A program made the translations under genes and the position numbers. A stretch of DNA of 6,449 bases, taken from assembly GCA_003539375.1 (NCBI GenBank), contig DPPH01000182.1:5747-12195 (forward strand), written 5' to 3'. The stretch is from Clostridiales bacterium. Its GTDB lineage: Bacteria; Bacillota; Clostridia; Tissierellales; Dethiosulfatibacteraceae. Positions 4,787 to 6,449 of the stretch are shown here, piece by piece (the first letter of the stretch is position 1; the number at the start of each line of letters is the position of its first letter). Under the pieces are notes generated by a model. It saw nothing but the letters and a program-made list of their open reading frames with translations. It was not told the DNA's origin and did not search any database.

Positions 4787-6449
4787 TTACTTGCGTTTCT
4801 TAGTGAAGAATACTCCTAGTCCTGATACTAGTGCTCCTAGTCCAAAGAATAGGTGTGTAGGTGCTACTCCAGTATCCGGAACATCTAATGGAACTGGTTC
4901 TTCAACAAATACTGTGTCGTCTGCTTGCTGTGTTCCTGTTTCAGTATTTGTAGCTCTTGCAGTATTTGTAAATGGTCCAGGTACATTTGGTGCCGCTACA
5001 TTTACTGTGAATTCTTCTGATTCTCCTGGTTCTAACTTTTCTATTACTGCTTCAAAGTCTACCATGTCGTCTTCTACTAAGATATTTTCAAGGATTTCAT
5101 CCCCAGAGTTTGTTACTACTATAGTAAATTCTACCATATCTCCAAAGAATATTTCTCCTTCTACCAATGCTGTCTTTTCTATAGTCATTTCAAAAGTTCC
5201 AGGCTCACCTTCTGGTATGTCTTCATCTTCTAATTCTTCTTCATCTTCAATTATATTTACAGAATCGCTATCCTGTACAAATGATGCTCTATCATGTGTT
5301 GCTTGAGCTGTATTAGTTAAGGTTCCTACCTCTTCAGCAACTACTGATACATTGAAAGTTTCTGATTCTCCCGGTGATAAGGTTATAGTTTCATCAAGTC
5401 CTGTCATGTCATCTACAAGCTCTATATTAGTCAAAGTTCTATTTCCTGTATTTTCAACTGTTATAGTGAATTCTACTAGCTCTCCTACTACTACTTCATC
5501 TAACAGAGCTTCTTTTTCTATTGTCATTCTATAAGTACCACTAGGTGTAGTTCTTCTATTTACCTCTACTTCTACGGTATCTTCTACCATAAAGTAGTCA
5601 TTTGTTTCTATTCCGTACTCTGCTCTTGCTGTATTTTCTTTTGTTCCTGTAGAGTCGTAAGATGTAGTAATACTGTGGCTAAAAGAACCTCCTGCTGGAA
5701 TATTCACATTTTCACTATATCCTAATTCATCATCTGTTACATATACATAATCTAAATCAACATCCCCTGTATTTGTAACAGTTATAGTATATGTAACATC
5801 CTCTCCAACGTAAACTGAATAATCATCAGCTACTTTTTCTATTATCATTGATGGTTCAGGTTGTGGAACTATTTCTATATTTCTTAAAGTTAAATCTAAG
5901 CTTTCTCCAGCTTCAATATCAAAAGTATATGGTTGTGGAGTTATATATCCTTCTACTGGTTGTTCACCTATAGTATATGTTCCTGGCTCTAGACCTCCTA
6001 TAAACTCAGGATTGTTTATGTCTACACTTGTCTGTGCTACTATTGCTCCACCTGTTCCAGTACCTTCATATATTCTAAAATTGAAGTCAGTATCAACTTG
6101 TTCTCCATTAATCTCTTTGTATACTGTCACATCTGCATATTCATCATTCATAAATGGATTAGCCCAGTACTCATCTTGATGTAATGCATGTCCTAATTTG
6201 ATTTGATAAGCTAATTTGGATTGACTTGGCTCAAATTCATCTGTCCAGTACATTACAGATTGTCCTGTTAATGTAAATCCATCTGTAAGGTCGAATTCTC
6301 TCAGCCATAATATGTCTCTTCCGTTTCCATTTGCTACTGCTACAGAATTATCTCCTACTGGTTGTCCATCTAGGTATAGGTTATTAACCATTATACCACT
6401 GTTGTTTTCTGTAGCTCTTGTTCTTATCATCATATCTGTAATCTGACCT
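4787..6449 (-). CDS. Cell-wall anchored surface protein with Cna-B and DUF11-type repeats (5' end outside window)
   Basis: The frame is open to the window edge, so the start and signal peptide are missing; 553 residues are visible. Counting from the Met at 6433: about 1-95 is an unassigned region (DILWLREFDLTDGFTLTG, SVMYWTDEFEPSQSKLAYQ). About 101-186 is a Cna-B/SpaA-like beta-sandwich (VTVYKEINGEQVDTDFNFRI ... GLEPGTYTIGEQPVEGY). Three DUF11-type repeats follow at about 195-291, 303-395 and 415-511, each with (M/I)xIEK, a GE/GD-x-V-x-(F/Y)-T-I-x-V-x-N-(T/S)-G core and an NTA(R/Q)A strand. An acidic linker, rich in Glu and Asp, lies at 395-412. The end is VPDTG (518-522), a hydrophobic segment and KKRK: a sortase sorting signal. 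Such repeats act as stalks that carry an N-terminal head outside the cell wall. No Cys is visible. Its likely role is adhesion or surface structure; the ligand is unknown. Confidence 0.93.
   Translation of the reverse strand, partial: GQITDMMIRTRATENNSGIMVNNLYLDGQPVGDNSVAVANGNGRDILWLREFDLTDGFTLTGQSVMYWTDEFEPSQSKLAYQIKLGHALHQDEYWANPFMNDEYADVTVYKEINGEQVDTDFNFRIYEGTGTGGAIVAQTSVDINNPEFIGGLEPGTYTIGEQPVEGYITPQPYTFDIEAGESLDLTLRNIEIVPQPEPSMIIEKVADDYSVYVGEDVTYTITVTNTGDVDLDYVYVTDDELGYSENVNIPAGGSFSHSITTSYDSTGTKENTARAEYGIETNDYFMVEDTVEVEVNRRTTPSGTYRMTIEKEALLDEVVVGELVEFTITVENTGNRTLTNIELVDDMTGLDETITLSPGESETFNVSVVAEEVGTLTNTAQATHDRASFVQDSDSVNIIEDEEELEDEDIPEGEPGTFEMTIEKTALVEGEIFFGDMVEFTIVVTNSGDEILENILVEDDMVDFEAVIEKLEPGESEEFTVNVAAPNVPGPFTNTARATNTETGTQQADDTVFVEEPVPLDVPDTGVAPTHLFFGLGALVSGLGVFFTKKRK
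4790..4882 (-). other. Encoded cell-wall sorting signal, VPDTG variant
   Basis: Codons for VPDTG, a hydrophobic stretch of about 19 residues (THLFFGLGALVSGLGVFF) and the basic tail KKRK at the extreme C-terminus. This is the three-part sortase signal with Val in place of the usual Leu of LPxTG. Cleavage would be expected between Thr and Gly. The sortase is not in this window. Confidence 0.85.
4901..5851 (-). repeat. Three tandem DUF11-type protein repeats within the surface-protein gene
   Basis: Repeat 1 is encoded at 5851-5561, repeat 2 at 5527-5249 and repeat 3 at 5191-4901. Repeats 2 and 3 are closest to each other: both begin MTIEK, then VEFTI near the same place, PGESE before a strand of similar spacing, and TNTA(Q/R)AT near the end. 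Both are also preceded by a short Gly-Thr link (GTYR or GTFE). Repeat 1 differs more, for example YTITVTNTGD and PAGGSFSH. The pattern suggests a later duplication of one module. Confidence 0.85.

Noticed and set aside
4791..5534. Plus-strand Ser/Thr-rich open frames opposite the surface-protein gene
   Set aside because: The Ser-Pro-Thr-rich text is the reverse reading of the acidic and Gly/Glu-rich repeats; no start signal is present.
748..6449. Idea that EF-P is placed here to help translate polyproline-rich pilins or the surface protein
   Set aside because: No PPP stretch is visible in any of the four pilin-like proteins or in the visible part of the surface protein, so the linkage has no such direct support.

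Overview
The window is AT-rich DNA with every gene on the minus strand, so it reads from base 6449 down to base 1. It looks like a low-GC Gram-positive of the class Clostridia or its Tissierellales-like relatives. The signs are strong AGGAGG ribosome sites, a B. subtilis-type elongation factor P with Lys32, a CD1247-type acidic protein, an Asp23/Gls24 protein and a cell-wall sorting signal. No species can be named from the sequence alone.

Layout in transcription order. (1) 6449-4787: the 3' part of a large cell-wall surface protein, with its N-terminus outside the window. It has a Cna-B/SpaA-like domain, three DUF11-type beta-sandwich repeats, an acidic linker and a VPDTG sorting signal. (2) 4786-4575: a 212-base spacer holding five 11-base tandem repeats, a dispersed-repeat-like element with two TTGTCAT half-units, a probable terminator and a probable promoter. 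(3) 4574-1316: four tightly packed type IV pilin-like genes. Three carry the classical GFTL(I/L)E cleavage site. The fourth is a 493-residue PilX/GspK-like protein without Glu5 and with beta-helix-like stretches. (4) 1305-748: efp. (5) 735-457: a small acidic CD1247-family protein, followed directly by a hairpin terminator. (6) 366-1: an Asp23/Gls24-family gene with its own extended -10 promoter, running off the window at its 3' end.

The four pilin-like genes resemble the set of minor (pseudo)pilins that primes a type IV pilus or type II secretion pseudopilus: one GspH/FimT-like, two PilV/PilW-like, and one large subunit lacking Glu5. No major pilin, ATPase, platform protein or prepilin peptidase lies here, so these must be encoded elsewhere. 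The pilin genes run into efp and the CD1247-type gene with gaps of 9-34 bases, which suggests one transcript. A good internal promoter before the last pilin gene could keep efp expressed independently. That promoter also favours a TTG start for the last pilin gene. The main points for follow-up are the Glu5-less pilin, the pilin-efp linkage with its internal promoter, the 11-base repeat array and the surface protein's unassigned N-terminal region.
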